Source: Microbulbifer sp. GL-2
GTDB taxonomy: Bacteria; Pseudomonadota; Gammaproteobacteria; Pseudomonadales; Cellvibrionaceae
Length of the DNA: 64,000 nucleotides
Assembly (NCBI RefSeq): GCF_007183175.1
Contig: NZ_AP019807.1
Location: forward strand, 744,001 to 808,000
Reading direction: 5' to 3'
In this document: positions 1 to 9,161 of the stretch, one piece after another
Layout of the letters: every line of letters begins with the position of its first letter
How positions within the stretch are numbered: position 1 is the first letter of the stretch
Position numbers and translations under genes: made by a program
Notes under the pieces: generated by a model
What the model was told of the DNA's origin: nothing
Databases searched by the model: none
What the model saw: the letters and a program-made list of their open reading frames with translations, nothing else

Positions 1-1
1 G

Positions 2-163
2 CTATTTACTTATATTATTCGCGCTTGGGGCAGTTATCCTGACTCAGTGGCTTTTGCAGTGCTGCTGATGAACTTTGCCGCTCCAACCATCGACAATTAC
101 TCCCTACCCCGCACTTATGGACATAAGCGGCCGCGCCGCGCCACTGACCTGGAGGAGCACTGA
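2..163 (+). CDS. rnfD: Electron transport complex subunit RnfD, C-terminal end (partial)
   Basis: The window opens inside this gene; 53 residues and the stop are visible. The end reads as a last membrane helix followed by the motif NFAAPTIDNYSLPRTYGHKR, typical of the RnfD C-terminus. RnfD is an inner-membrane subunit of the Rnf (or Rsx) ion-motive ferredoxin:NAD oxidoreductase and carries a covalent FMN in its missing part. The stop TGA shares its last base with the rnfG start (TGATG), so the two are translationally coupled. The order D-G-E is that of the standard rnfABCDGE operon. The identification rests on this short tail plus its neighbours. Confidence 0.9.
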   Translation, partial: LFTYIIRAWGSYPDSVAFAVLLMNFAAPTIDNYSLPRTYGHKRPRRATDLEEH

Positions 164-867
164 TGCTCAAACAGTCTATGGCGACCAACGCCACTGTTCT
201 GACACTGTTCGCCCTGGTCACCGCAGGCACCTTGGCGGTGACCCAAATCACCACCCGCGAGCCTATCGAGCGCGCTATACGTGCTGCCTCGGCCAAGGCC
301 CTGCTGGAAATTATCCCCCTGGACCGACACAGTAACGACTTGCTGGTGGATACCTATCCAATCCCCAAAAATTTTTGGAGTCAGCTCGGTCTCACCCAGG
401 GTGGCGATATAAACCTGGCACGAGGAAAAGATGGAAAAATCTCTGCAGTAATCATACCTGCCGTGGCTCCCGACGGTTATTCCGGTCCCATTAAGATGCT
501 GGTCGGAGTAAACCGCGACGGCACCATTGCCGGTGTGCGGGTTACCGGTCACAGCGAGACACCCGGCCTCGGCGATAAAGTTGAACTAAAGAAGAGCGAC
601 TGGATACTGCAATTCGACGGGCTGTCTTTAAAGAATCCTCCATCAAATGAATGGAAGGTACAAAAGGATGGGGGCGTGTTTGATCAGTTTACCGGCGCTA
701 CGATCACACCGCGCGCGGTTGTCAATGAAGTGCATCAGGTGCTGGAATTTGTTGCGCAGAATCACCAGAAAATTTTCAGTGCGCCAGTTTCCAAACGCGC
801 GGTGGAAGTGGAAAACCCCGAGGTAGAGAAATCTGATGAGACTCTACCAAAAGCGGAGCAGAACTGA
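163..867 (+). CDS. rnfG: Electron transport complex subunit RnfG
   Basis: 234 residues. RnfG is the periplasm-facing flavoprotein subunit of the Rnf complex. A single N-terminal membrane helix (about residues 11-28) is followed by an FMN-binding domain. The covalent flavin site is seen as TGAT at residues 177-180, within FDQFTGATITPRAVV; the family attaches FMN to the last Thr through a phosphoester bond. Just before it lies the family's GHSETPGLGDKV segment. Start and stop overlap both neighbours (TGATG), so the start is well fixed. The last 35 residues are acidic and probably a disordered tail. Confidence 0.95.
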   Translation: MLKQSMATNATVLTLFALVTAGTLAVTQITTREPIERAIRAASAKALLEIIPLDRHSNDLLVDTYPIPKNFWSQLGLTQGGDINLARGKDGKISAVIIPAVAPDGYSGPIKMLVGVNRDGTIAGVRVTGHSETPGLGDKVELKKSDWILQFDGLSLKNPPSNEWKVQKDGGVFDQFTGATITPRAVVNEVHQVLEFVAQNHQKIFSAPVSKRAVEVENPEVEKSDETLPKAEQN

Positions 868-1580
868 TGGCGACTCCCGGTTACGCAGAAATCACCCACA
901 ACGGGCTGTGGAAAAATAACCCTGCGTTGGTGCAGCTATTGGGGCTTTGCCCCCTGCTGGCGGTAACAGGTACGGTGGTCAATGCTATCGGTTTGGGCCT
1001 TGCCACCACCGGAGTGCTCACCTGTTCAAATCTGGCGGTTTCTCTCGTGCGAAGGCAGATGCCGGATACCGTGCGATTACCCGCCTCAGTAATGATCATC
1101 GCCACCTTTGTTACCTGTGTTGAACTGCTAATGAAGGCCTTTACCTACGAGCTGTATCTGGTGCTCGGTATTTTTATTCCCCTGATTGTAACCAACTGTG
1201 CCATCCTTGGGCGCGCCGATGCCTTCGCCAGTAAAAATCCCGTTCTGCCTTCCTTGGCGGACGGATTTATGATGGGGGTTGGTTTTACTGCTGTATTGAT
1301 TGTTATTGGTGCTGTGCGGGAAGTACTAGGCCAAGGCACCTTATTTTCAGATATGGACCTTTTACTTGGACCCATGGCAAAAGACTGGGGTATCTCGGTT
1401 CTGGGCAGTAATTATCCTGGGGTGCTGGTTGCAGTACTTCCCCCCGGTGCATTCCTGGTCGCCGGCCTGTTAATTGCAGCAAAAAATGCCATAGATTCAG
1501 GAATTGAACGTCGCCGCAGCCAGCAAATCAAAATTGTTCCCGGCTCCAAACGCGTGCGAGTTACCGGAAAAATCTCTTAG
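867..1580 (+). CDS. rnfE: Electron transport complex subunit RnfE
   Basis: 237 residues, a polytopic inner-membrane protein of the Rnf/Nqr DE family with about six hydrophobic segments. Recognisable family stretches include NPALVQLLGLCPLLAVT near the N-terminus and GALREVLGQGT-like VREVLGQGTLF in the middle. With RnfA it forms the transmembrane core through which electrons pass. The start overlaps the rnfG stop. It is the last gene of the operon here: the nth gene that often follows rnfE in gammaproteobacteria is absent, and about 350 bases without a gene come next. Confidence 0.94.
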   Translation: MATPGYAEITHNGLWKNNPALVQLLGLCPLLAVTGTVVNAIGLGLATTGVLTCSNLAVSLVRRQMPDTVRLPASVMIIATFVTCVELLMKAFTYELYLVLGIFIPLIVTNCAILGRADAFASKNPVLPSLADGFMMGVGFTAVLIVIGAVREVLGQGTLFSDMDLLLGPMAKDWGISVLGSNYPGVLVAVLPPGAFLVAGLLIAAKNAIDSGIERRRSQQIKIVPGSKRVRVTGKIS

Positions 1581-1931
1581 AGACTACTCGGGTAAACAAA
1601 AAATTCATGGCAATCTTTTAGTTTAGAGAAAACCATTTGATTGCCGGCGACTATTTATCAGGCACATTTCCATTTATCCCAATAAAAAATATCCATAATT
1701 GGCGCCATTTTTTTCTTTTGGGGTTTAATATATAAGCCCCTGTCACCAAATGCATAAAATTGAGCACTTTTACCAAAAAACAGCCATATAAGGCCCTTTG
1801 AGGGTGCAATCCCCGTGTAATCGAATGTAATAGCTTTATTGTCTCTTTTTGAATTCGTTTGGCTAGAATGGCACGACCGACCAGCTTGAGAGTGCTATCG
1901 GTGCCAACGCAATAAGAACAGGGATACTGCT
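1581..1931. other. Intergenic region between rnfE and the TetR gene
   Basis: AT-rich, no convincing ORF on either strand. There is a short CCCTTTGAGGG hairpin near 1795 but no clear intrinsic terminator. A possible sigma-70 promoter for the TetR gene (TTGTCT near 1840, TAGAAT near 1864, spacing about 19) is weak. Confidence 0.4.
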
Positions 1932-2639
1932 ATGACTGTAGACAATGGAAAGTCTGATCTGGTCTACCACGGCCGCCGTGCTCAGCGCGCCGACAGCCGC
2001 CTGCGCCGCAAGGCCATCCTTGAGGCCACCCTGCGACTGATCGTAAAGGAAGGTATTCGCGGAATTCGTCACCGCGCCGTAGCCCGTGAGGCAAATGTGC
2101 CCCTGGCTGCCACGACCTATTACTTTAAAGACCTCAACGACCTGATCAGCGACTCGTTCACATATTTTGTTGAACAGGGATTAGAGAAAACGCGCCAACT
2201 TCAAGAAGAAAGTTTCAGCGCTGCCCGTAATCTTTCAGCACAAGAGCGCGCTTCAAACAGCAGCCGCAAATTATTGGCTCAGCAACTGACCCGGTTTGTG
2301 CTCACGCATGTCCGCACTCAGGCGGAAGACAGGGATCGCCGCCTTATTGAATTGGCATTCCGCAATGAAGCTCTGCGCAATGAACAACTGACGCGAGCAG
2401 TACGCATGTCAAACCATGCACAGGAATCCCTGATTCAGGAGTTCTTCCACCTGCTGGGTCTTACGGATCCCGAGGCGGCAGCACAAATCGCCCACGGCAC
2501 GATTCTCAAGCTGGAGTATGAAATTCTGAGTGGTACCATTGCGCTTGATTCACCTCTACTAGAGCGCACGGTAACCATGATGGTACGTGGATTAATTCCC
2601 GCAGCCGCTCCTGTTGCCGAGGCCGCGGCATACGGCTGA
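1932..2639 (+). CDS. TetR/AcrR family transcriptional regulator
   Basis: 235 residues. The N-terminal third is a TetR-type helix-turn-helix: RRKAILEATLRLIVKEG, then RHRAVAREANVPLAATTYYF and the usual YYFKDLNDLI ending of the DNA-binding domain (about residues 25-75). The remaining 150 residues are helical and would form the ligand-binding and dimer domain; the ligand cannot be told. The gene stands alone between the Rnf operon and a convergent gene, so its target may be elsewhere. The ribosome site is poor (ACAGGGA about nine bases before ATG). Confidence 0.9.
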   Translation: MTVDNGKSDLVYHGRRAQRADSRLRRKAILEATLRLIVKEGIRGIRHRAVAREANVPLAATTYYFKDLNDLISDSFTYFVEQGLEKTRQLQEESFSAARNLSAQERASNSSRKLLAQQLTRFVLTHVRTQAEDRDRRLIELAFRNEALRNEQLTRAVRMSNHAQESLIQEFFHLLGLTDPEAAAQIAHGTILKLEYEILSGTIALDSPLLERTVTMMVRGLIPAAAPVAEAAAYG

Positions 2640-2663
2640 CTCGAGTAAAGGGGCTCGGAGCAG

Positions 2664-2689
2664 GATACAGCGCCACCAGGCACTGTATC
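2664..2689. terminator. Hairpin between convergent genes
   Basis: GATACAG (2664-2670) pairs with CTGTATC (2683-2689) across a 12-base loop. It lies between the TetR stop and the stop of the minus-strand cytochrome-like gene, where a shared terminator is expected. There is no T-run, so this is only a candidate. Confidence 0.35.
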
Positions 2690-2724
2690 TGCTGTCTGCT
2701 GCCCTAAGCCGATCTGTTGGTATC

Positions 2725-3879
2725 CTATGTACAGGTTCCCGGCATTGTTGCCACCCACTGGCGGAGTAGCTCAGCCCCCTCCTCATGAACCAGACTGCGA
2801 CCCAGCTCGGGCATCATTGCTCCGGGATCAATTGACTCAATGCGGAAGTTCAAAATTGAGTGATCCGGTTCACCGGGCACTATGGCAAACAAACGCTCAC
2901 CGCTACCGGTACCCGCTGCCACAGGCGGTTTACACAAGCCCAACTTACGTAAATCGGTCTCGCTGTAATTAAGCATCAGGCCAGAAGTGTCAGCCGCACC
3001 AGTGGGGTTATGACAGTGGCCACAGTTGATATCCAGATAAGCCCTGGCTCGCGCTTCCAAGGTTGAACGTTCATCGGTAAACCTAGCCAGGCTGGGCAAT
3101 TCATCTCCTTTCGGAACATCGCTAAGGTAGCCTATCTTTTGCCAGTGCTGCAGCTGGTTTTCACTACCACTGAGGTAGGGATAATCTCGATTCAAGTGTC
3201 TTGCCCTGGGACCCAGAGGCGAGATTTCCTTGCCGGTAAAATTATCTGCATGGCAACCAGCACACTGGTTTGCATCCGGTACGACATATGTAAATTCTGA
3301 GATGCTTCCCGTTTCAGCCTTTAGTTTCAGGCGACTGGTGTCGCCCGCAATTTCAAAAACTGCCTCTGTTTGCTCCTCATTCCAGACATACGGTATTGCC
3401 TGCCAGCCCTCCTCGCGCCTGACTAATAAACGGGTTTCCATCAGGCGAACCCGCTGCATATCCAGGGCTTCACCGGCACGCCCCTCCGCATAATCACTGG
3501 TGAAGTCATCTGTCTTCATTACTGTGCCTGCCGCACCCCTGGGATAGTAAAAAGTCTTGGTTAAGACCGTACCCACGGGATAGTCAAACTGCTCTTTTGC
3601 ATATTGTGCCGAAGTGCCCGCAGGCATCCATACGGTACGTAATTTATGTGCATAGTCGGTAAAAAGGCTCGTATTCAAATCGTAGGGTATTACGCCAGAA
3701 TTGGGGGTCAGAGTACCGTCGATAATATTCACCAGATTCCAGTCGCTAAGTCGATCAGGGATAGCATCCTCAGTAAACACGACTACCTGTGATCGCGGTT
3801 TTTCACAACCGCTTACAGCAAACATTATCATCCCCGCTACCAGTACCGCGGCTCCTGCTTGGGGTATCCAGCTACTCAT
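2725..3879 (-). CDS. Lipoprotein with two CxxCH motifs, partner of the beta-helix protein (HNE_0200/TIGR03806-like)
   Basis: 384 residues. A lipobox ends at Cys25 (AVSGC). Two haem-type motifs are seen, CAGCH at 206-210 and CGHCH at 286-290, each followed by cytochrome-like text such as NPTGAADTSGLMLNY. The arrangement, including the GVIPYDLNTSLFTDYAHKLR segment, matches my recollection of the TIGR03806 family, which occurs in pairs with parallel beta-helix proteins of TIGR03805 and has no known function. Its start overlaps the stop of that partner by eight bases, so it is the second gene of a two-gene operon. Expected location is the periplasmic face of a membrane. Haem binding is inferred from the motifs only. 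Confidence 0.8.
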   Translation of the reverse strand: MSSWIPQAGAAVLVAGMIMFAVSGCEKPRSQVVVFTEDAIPDRLSDWNLVNIIDGTLTPNSGVIPYDLNTSLFTDYAHKLRTVWMPAGTSAQYAKEQFDYPVGTVLTKTFYYPRGAAGTVMKTDDFTSDYAEGRAGEALDMQRVRLMETRLLVRREEGWQAIPYVWNEEQTEAVFEIAGDTSRLKLKAETGSISEFTYVVPDANQCAGCHADNFTGKEISPLGPRARHLNRDYPYLSGSENQLQHWQKIGYLSDVPKGDELPSLARFTDERSTLEARARAYLDINCGHCHNPTGAADTSGLMLNYSETDLRKLGLCKPPVAAGTGSGERLFAIVPGEPDHSILNFRIESIDPGAMMPELGRSLVHEEGAELLRQWVATMPGTCT

Positions 3880-5182
3880 TTGCGCCCTCTAATACTGCCA
3901 GGTGGTCATTTGTCTTCTGTTCCTCTATCTCCTGATCAAATTCCAGGACAATCTGGGGCAATTTTTTTAGCTGGCATTGATGCGCAGAGATATCAGTAGA
4001 AATATTCTGGTAATCATTAAGAAAGTCGACATTAAGAATGCCAGCATCAGCATTGTCGATACACAACCTCAGATGATCTGGCAAGGTTCCATCAACTACT
4101 TTTTTCTGGTCCACAACGCCATCCCAAAGTACATCAGGAATACTTCCCCCCAAACCAAAGCGCGCCAGCTTTAATGCTTTAAGCTCCAAGTGATCTGGCG
4201 AAGACCCTCCACCTATAAAATGATTGTCATAAATATAGATACCCTCTGGATAGGGATCGAAGTCCTGTTGTGTGGATTTATCGCTATAGTACCCTGCCGT
4301 GAAATAGCTGCTAACTACTATATTGGCGGTATCATTATCCGCTATTTCATTCGAAAATATCTCGACATTATCGTTTGAGTTGATTACGACCCCTGAACCT
4401 GCAGGAACTGCAGCTACTGGAGTCCCTTCATGACCAAAATTTGAAGTGTTATTTTTAAAGATTTTATTGTTGTAAATACGTGTACTATGTCCGGGCTGGG
4501 GCAAATTCGGCATATTGAAAACCAGGACACCACCCGTATTATTAGTCGCCACATTACCGTACACATCCGCGCCGATTGTATTCTCTATCTCGATGCCAGC
4601 CACATTAAATTCAGCGCGATTATTTCGCACTATTACATTTCTTGATTGCCCAACATAGATCCCTGCGTCAGACGCACCTATAGCGACGGAGCCTTCTATC
4701 AAAGTATTTTTTGTCTGTACCGGATAAATACCATAGGCCCCATTACCTGTAGCCGGCCCATTGGTCCACTCGACACGAACATTGCGAATTACAATATTCT
4801 CACCTTCATTTACTTTCAATGCGTCACCGATAGTGTCCTCAATAGCAAGATTTTCAATAGTGAAATTACTTGCATTGACCAGCAACCCCTCCGCCCCTTG
4901 AATCTGCCCTTTAAATGACAAGATCGATTTATCCATACCCGCACCGCGAATAGTGACGCCATCTACATTCAGAGAAAGACTGCGGTTAATTTTAAACTCC
5001 CCTTCAGGAATCAATACCACATCGCCTGATTTGGCAGAAATCAGCTGCCTGAGCAGTTGTTTTTGAAAATCTGGATTGGCATTAACGTCAGGATCATTTA
5101 TTTGTCTCGATTTATCACCGGGAGAGCATGCCGAAGCAAATATCACCGCCAATGCTACTCCCACATAGGATAAAGTTTTCAT
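3872..5182 (-). CDS. Parallel beta-helix repeat lipoprotein (TIGR03805-like)
   Basis: 436 residues, first gene of the pair with the CxxCH lipoprotein. The N-terminus is a signal peptide with a plausible lipobox ending at Cys19 (ASAC). From about residue 60 to 330 there are repeating 20-24-residue turns with the pattern NxxIxxN or VxxNxxxxN (for example IVIRNVRVEW, VIVRNNRAEF, VEIFSNEIADN), the signature of a right-handed beta-helix such as NosD or pectate-lyase-like proteins. No catalytic residues could be recognised. The pair is known from other proteobacteria but unassigned. The start is the only ATG before the signal peptide. Confidence 0.82.
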   Translation of the reverse strand: MKTLSYVGVALAVIFASACSPGDKSRQINDPDVNANPDFQKQLLRQLISAKSGDVVLIPEGEFKINRSLSLNVDGVTIRGAGMDKSILSFKGQIQGAEGLLVNASNFTIENLAIEDTIGDALKVNEGENIVIRNVRVEWTNGPATGNGAYGIYPVQTKNTLIEGSVAIGASDAGIYVGQSRNVIVRNNRAEFNVAGIEIENTIGADVYGNVATNNTGGVLVFNMPNLPQPGHSTRIYNNKIFKNNTSNFGHEGTPVAAVPAGSGVVINSNDNVEIFSNEIADNDTANIVVSSYFTAGYYSDKSTQQDFDPYPEGIYIYDNHFIGGGSSPDHLELKALKLARFGLGGSIPDVLWDGVVDQKKVVDGTLPDHLRLCIDNADAGILNVDFLNDYQNISTDISAHQCQLKKLPQIVLEFDQEIEEQKTNDHLAVLEGANE

Positions 5183-5417
5183 AGTTTTCCTTTTATTTGA
5201 ATTATTATTGATAGATATTGGAATCAGCCTTTAATGGGTACGACTGTACCAACTAGATTGCACAAAAAACTCTATTGCGTAACTCTACCGATACTATCCA
5301 ACCAACACTCCCGCTTCAAGACACTATTATTAACGAATCGATAAATTCTACGGGCTAACATCAGCAACTCCCGCGTCACTGATAGTTGGCACGATAGATT
5401 CAGGGGAAACTAAAGAG

Positions 5418-5903
5418 ATGCAATTTGCCAAGCTGCTCCTGCTCTCCACAATCCTATTAAGTGGTGCCACTTTTGCCGAACAATCACTCAATGTAGAGGT
5501 GGTGACTCCTAATGGCTTAACCTTCAAAACAGGGCAAATCTTGGGAGAAGAGTTTGCAGAAGGTAGGTCCAACCAAATATCTAAAAAAATATCTCCAACA
5601 GGATATCAAGCCATTCGTTGTGGTGGTCCATGGGGGGCAGTGAAGTATAGGGTGATGCTATCTAATGGGCCTGGCCTGAAGATTAACAACAGCAAGGACC
5701 ACATAGTCATACAGGTTATTGAGTATTCAGTAATAAGCAAAGACCAGGCAATTGCAACAATGGGTATCCAATGTGTTGACACTGAACCCACCCAGATCTT
5801 TAGATCGATAGAGGAGATTAAACTAATAAAAAATATTGAAAAACAGGAAAAAATCAACTTAAGCAATGGGTATACTGTCAAATACCATTACACTCCCCAA
5901 TAA
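5418..5903 (+). CDS. Hypothetical secreted protein
   Basis: 161 residues, not recognised. The first 20 residues are a clear signal peptide with cleavage expected after ATFA. The mature part is about 140 residues, with two Cys (in IRCGGPWG and GIQCVD) that could form a disulphide. It reads as a small beta-rich periplasmic or exported protein. AGGGGAAAC ten bases before ATG is a fair ribosome site. It stands alone, and the local sequence is richer in A and T than most of the window, which may mean recent arrival. Confidence 0.6.
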   Translation: MQFAKLLLLSTILLSGATFAEQSLNVEVVTPNGLTFKTGQILGEEFAEGRSNQISKKISPTGYQAIRCGGPWGAVKYRVMLSNGPGLKINNSKDHIVIQVIEYSVISKDQAIATMGIQCVDTEPTQIFRSIEEIKLIKNIEKQEKINLSNGYTVKYHYTPQ

Positions 5904-6466
5904 TACATATAGGCATTGCCACTTATCCGATATAAAATTCCTGGCTCGTGAATGAATTTTATGATTCTCATACATCACTCCCCCACATTTAGAAACTTAT
6001 ACACCACACTTAAAAAATGTGATATTTCAGACCACCCCCATAACTTTCCCCCTCTCATAACACACCCTCATCTTGCAGAAGGAGGAATCCAGCAGCAAAA
6101 TAAAGTCTCAGAAACTTTTTAACAAATCCATACATAGAGGCAACGCTTTTTTCTACACCCTTCATTTCTGAAACATTTATCGAAACGCCAGACACGCTTA
6201 CCGAGTTCAATACAAAACCCACCAACACCTTTCAAATAAAAACCACACACGGACAGATTAAAACCTACTTGGCAATATAACTACCAGGAGCAAATTGCTG
6301 AGCAAGGTGAAATGATAATGCATATATTATGGCGCCACTATTATACGCTATACCACCAGCGCGAATGCGAATACAGATGGGGCATAAAACTTAATTGAAG
6401 GAAAGGAAAGAAAATAAGAAGACAGGAAATTTAATATAAAAAATATCGTATTTAACTTCCAAACAA
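5904..6466. other. Gene-free AT-rich region
   Basis: About 560 bases with no supported ORF, no repeat family and no clear promoter. Its composition is A- and C-rich. It may hold the remains of lost genes but nothing can be identified. Confidence 0.4.
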
Positions 6467-6497
6467 AGCCAGTTTGGCAACTGCTTGTAAACTGGCT
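6467..6497 (-). terminator. Intrinsic terminator of the Yip1-like gene
   Basis: On the minus strand AGCCAGTTT and AAACTGGCT form a perfect 9-bp stem with a 13-base loop, followed by TTTGTTTGG. It lies just past the stop of the minus-strand gene that ends at 6519. Confidence 0.65.
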
Positions 6498-6518
6498 ATT
6501 TAGTGGGAATTTATCTAT

Positions 6519-7115
6519 TTAGTGAAAAACTGGTTCGGAAACATAGCTCCAAAACAATACCGTTCCAACCATAATCAACACTGCCATTACTAGAGAAACA
6601 GTGATAATGGCACTGGCAAAAAGAAATCCACGTTCTTCAGAAACTCCCATAACGATGGGAATCCCCAAATATAGTAAATAGACTGCATAGGCAACTGCAA
6701 CAGTAGCCAGGAGAATATCCAGCCACAATAGCGGATATACACCGGCAACACCCACTAAGAATATTGGTGTGGCGGTGAAGCCGGCAATAACAACCCCCTT
6801 CAACGGGTGTGTTTTAGCCCCATAGGTCTTAGCCATCCAATGGATAAAATATCCAATTGCTACAACAGTCAGCACCATAGTGCAGTAGAAAACTGCCACT
6901 AACTCCAGCGCACTTTGTCCGGTAATTCTGACAGGTTCACCACCACCAATACTCCAGCCAACCTGGGTCGTGCCAAAATACCATGCCGCTGCCGGAAGCA
7001 ACGCCAAGATAATCACATAGGGTAGCTGACTGCGTAATTTCTTCTCGGGGAGGCTGCCGATCAGTTCCCACTGCCTGCGGGGCTGTATCATAAGGCCGAA
7101 CATATGGATCAACAT
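6519..7115 (-). CDS. Yip1 domain membrane protein
   Basis: 198 residues with five hydrophobic segments (about 32-47, 68-90, 105-125, 128-150 and 165-190). The opening MFGLMIQPRRQWELIG with a first helix ending at PAAAWYFG is typical of bacterial Yip1/DUF1282 proteins, inner-membrane proteins of unknown role. The run of neighbours offers no functional clue. Start chosen as the first ATG; a second ATG three residues later is also possible. Confidence 0.8.
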   Translation of the reverse strand: MLIHMFGLMIQPRRQWELIGSLPEKKLRSQLPYVIILALLPAAAWYFGTTQVGWSIGGGEPVRITGQSALELVAVFYCTMVLTVVAIGYFIHWMAKTYGAKTHPLKGVVIAGFTATPIFLVGVAGVYPLLWLDILLATVAVAYAVYLLYLGIPIVMGVSEERGFLFASAIITVSLVMAVLIMVGTVLFWSYVSEPVFH

Positions 7116-7486
7116 TCCGTTTTCCTCACGTTCTGTAAGGAACTCTGAGTGTGACCTACTTGCTCAAATTGATCTTGAAACTGCTGGTCAAAATGAGGTG
7201 TACCACTAAAAGGCCACCCTCGAAGCTCCAGTTCATTTCTTCTTTTATCGCCCTAGTTGTAGGATCTAAAGTCGTTCAAGTCAACAATATGAAGTGAATT
7301 GGCGGAAATGCTCACATGAGCGTTTCTAGTGGAAACATTTAATCGCTCGGAATTGATACAAATTAACCCGGTAAGATCAAGACACTAGTAAATAGAAGAG
7401 AGAAGAAGCTGTGAGAAAATAATCTGGCACAGTCCCGATGCGGGTAACCGGTTAGAAAACCAGCTACCCAAGAAGAGATTAGAGCA
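7116..7486. other. Intergenic region between Yip1-like gene and ilvE
   Basis: No supported gene. Near 7441-7471, GGGTA/TACCC and GGTT/AACC form an imperfect hairpin just downstream of ilvE on its strand. It lacks a T-run, so it is only a possible end of the ilvE transcript. Confidence 0.35.
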
Positions 7487-8551
7487 TCAGATACTCACAG
7501 GCTTAATGCTATGCATCCAGCCAAAACGGTCAGCCACCCGCCCTTCCTGAATATCCAGGAGTGCCAGGCGAAGGTGCTGAGCCACTCGGCCTGGCGCCAG
7601 GGAAAGCTCATAGGAGCCACTTTCATCACCAATCAAACTAATAGGGCTAATTATCGCTGCTGTACCACAGGCAAATGCCTCGGAACAGGTACCGGAAACT
7701 ACTTGCTCCAGCAGCTCATCAATATGGATCGCGCTTTCAACCACGCTGTACCCGAGATCCTTGGCCAGCTCGATCAGCGAGAACCTGGTAATCCCTTCGA
7801 GGATGGAGCCATTCAGCGCCGGAGTGTGCAGTTCCCCATCAATCACTGCAAAAAAATTCATGCCGGACAGTTCATCTACGCTACTGCGATCAGAGGGGTT
7901 GAGCCACAGGGACTGATCAAAACCACGCTCTTTAAGGCGGCCAATACTCAATAGTGAACTCGCGTAATTGCCCCCCACCTTGGCATCCCCTGTACCTCCA
8001 ACTGCGGCCCGGGCATCTTCCCGCTCCACCCAAAGACGCATGTTACCGGAGTGGTAAGCCTCTGAGGGGCTGGCGATAACGTAAAATTCATAAGAAGTAC
8101 TGGCGGATACCGTCAAGTCTGCCTGAGTGCCCATCAGGAAGGGGCGCAGATAGAGAGACTCACCGCTATTTCCTGGCACCAGGTTCGCACAGTAAGCAGC
8201 AACAGTACGTACACCGTCGAGGAACAGGGACTCGGGTACCGGGGGCATACACAGGCGTTTGGCAGAATAAGCCATACGCTGCGCATTCTTTTCCGGCCGG
8301 AAAAGGGCGATACCCTGTGACGCTCGATAAGCCTTCATACCCTCGAAGCACGACTGAGCATAATGCAGCACCTTGGCAGCCGGGTCGACAGACAGCGGTG
8401 CATAGGGGATCAGCTCACCAGTACTCCAGCAGCCATCCTGACAGACGGCACGAAACATCACAGGCGCCATTGCCGTCCCAAAACCCAGCCTCTCAGGCAT
8501 TTCATATCCACGCAGGCTCAGAGCTACGTCAGGGTCGATATAGATGCTCAC
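7487..8551 (-). CDS. ilvE: Branched-chain amino acid aminotransferase
   Basis: 354 residues from a GTG at 8551, chosen because AGGAG lies seven bases upstream; a GTG two codons earlier is an alternative. It is a fold-type IV PLP aminotransferase of the long (about 350-residue, BCAT2-like) class, which interconverts Leu, Ile and Val with their keto acids. Key features are YAPLSVDPAAKVLHYAQ near the N-terminus, FEGMKAYR, YLRPF, the PLP lysine in GDAKVGGNYASS (about residue 191), and SGMNFF and GITRFS in the C-terminal domain. It is a single gene; no leader peptide was found upstream. Confidence 0.93.
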   Translation of the reverse strand: MSIYIDPDVALSLRGYEMPERLGFGTAMAPVMFRAVCQDGCWSTGELIPYAPLSVDPAAKVLHYAQSCFEGMKAYRASQGIALFRPEKNAQRMAYSAKRLCMPPVPESLFLDGVRTVAAYCANLVPGNSGESLYLRPFLMGTQADLTVSASTSYEFYVIASPSEAYHSGNMRLWVEREDARAAVGGTGDAKVGGNYASSLLSIGRLKERGFDQSLWLNPSDRSSVDELSGMNFFAVIDGELHTPALNGSILEGITRFSLIELAKDLGYSVVESAIHIDELLEQVVSGTCSEAFACGTAAIISPISLIGDESGSYELSLAPGRVAQHLRLALLDIQEGRVADRFGWMHSIKPVSI

Positions 8552-9161
8552 CAGCACTCTCCTCTCATTCCAATCGGCTGATTATGGCGCCTGTCGCGCT
8601 GCAATCCAAATAAGTTGACCATGGGCATAGCAGGCGCAGTAATAAGCCCCTAATAAAGCATCAATAATTAGGATGAAGTCCTGCCCCAAAACATTACCGG
8701 GTGTAACTCACTGCACCGGATGGAATAGTTCATCGGCAGTGTCAGCAGGCGCCCAAGTAAGCCCGGCAAATTTTTGGCATCTGCTTGCCGACCTCGACCA
8801 TTACTATTTCTCCCAGCCTGCTAAACCAAAAGGGTGGTCGCAGGCACGCTGGCCAAGTGAGAGCTGGTTGGTTGAAGTCTCCGTCACAATCCCTCTGATG
8901 ACAGATTGTGCTGGCTATACTGTTTAATACGCAGCCAGGAGCGCAAGTATAAGCATCCGGATGCGTCTTCCTCGAAGGCCCCAAGAGCGAAACCCATCGC
9001 CGGCCCTCAAGGTTGAAATAGAACCACATTTCAGGAGAGAGCTTCCGCCGCGGCAACTATTTTGCCCCATAGGCGGAAACGAGACCCACACATCCTGCGA
9101 AACAGCTCAGGCTTATTTCGCGGTCGTGGGTAATGAAAACCGGAATGGAAGTGGTTCAATC
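8552..9161. other. Intergenic region upstream of ilvE and of the TPR/TonB-C gene
   Basis: Divergent control region of about 600 bases. An inverted repeat CACAATC/GATTGTG (about 8883-8908, 12-base spacer) could be an operator. The TPR gene frame stays open back to 8961, but that upstream part has no protein-like character and lies before the signal peptide, so it is treated as non-coding here. Confidence 0.4.

Noticed and set aside
8742..9056. 104-residue minus-strand frame between ilvE and the TPR gene
   Set aside because: No ribosome site and no coding pattern; lies across the divergent control region.
8961..9161. N-terminal extension of the TPR/TonB-C frame
   Set aside because: Precedes a clear signal peptide, is basic and irregular, and has no ribosome site; treated as untranslated.
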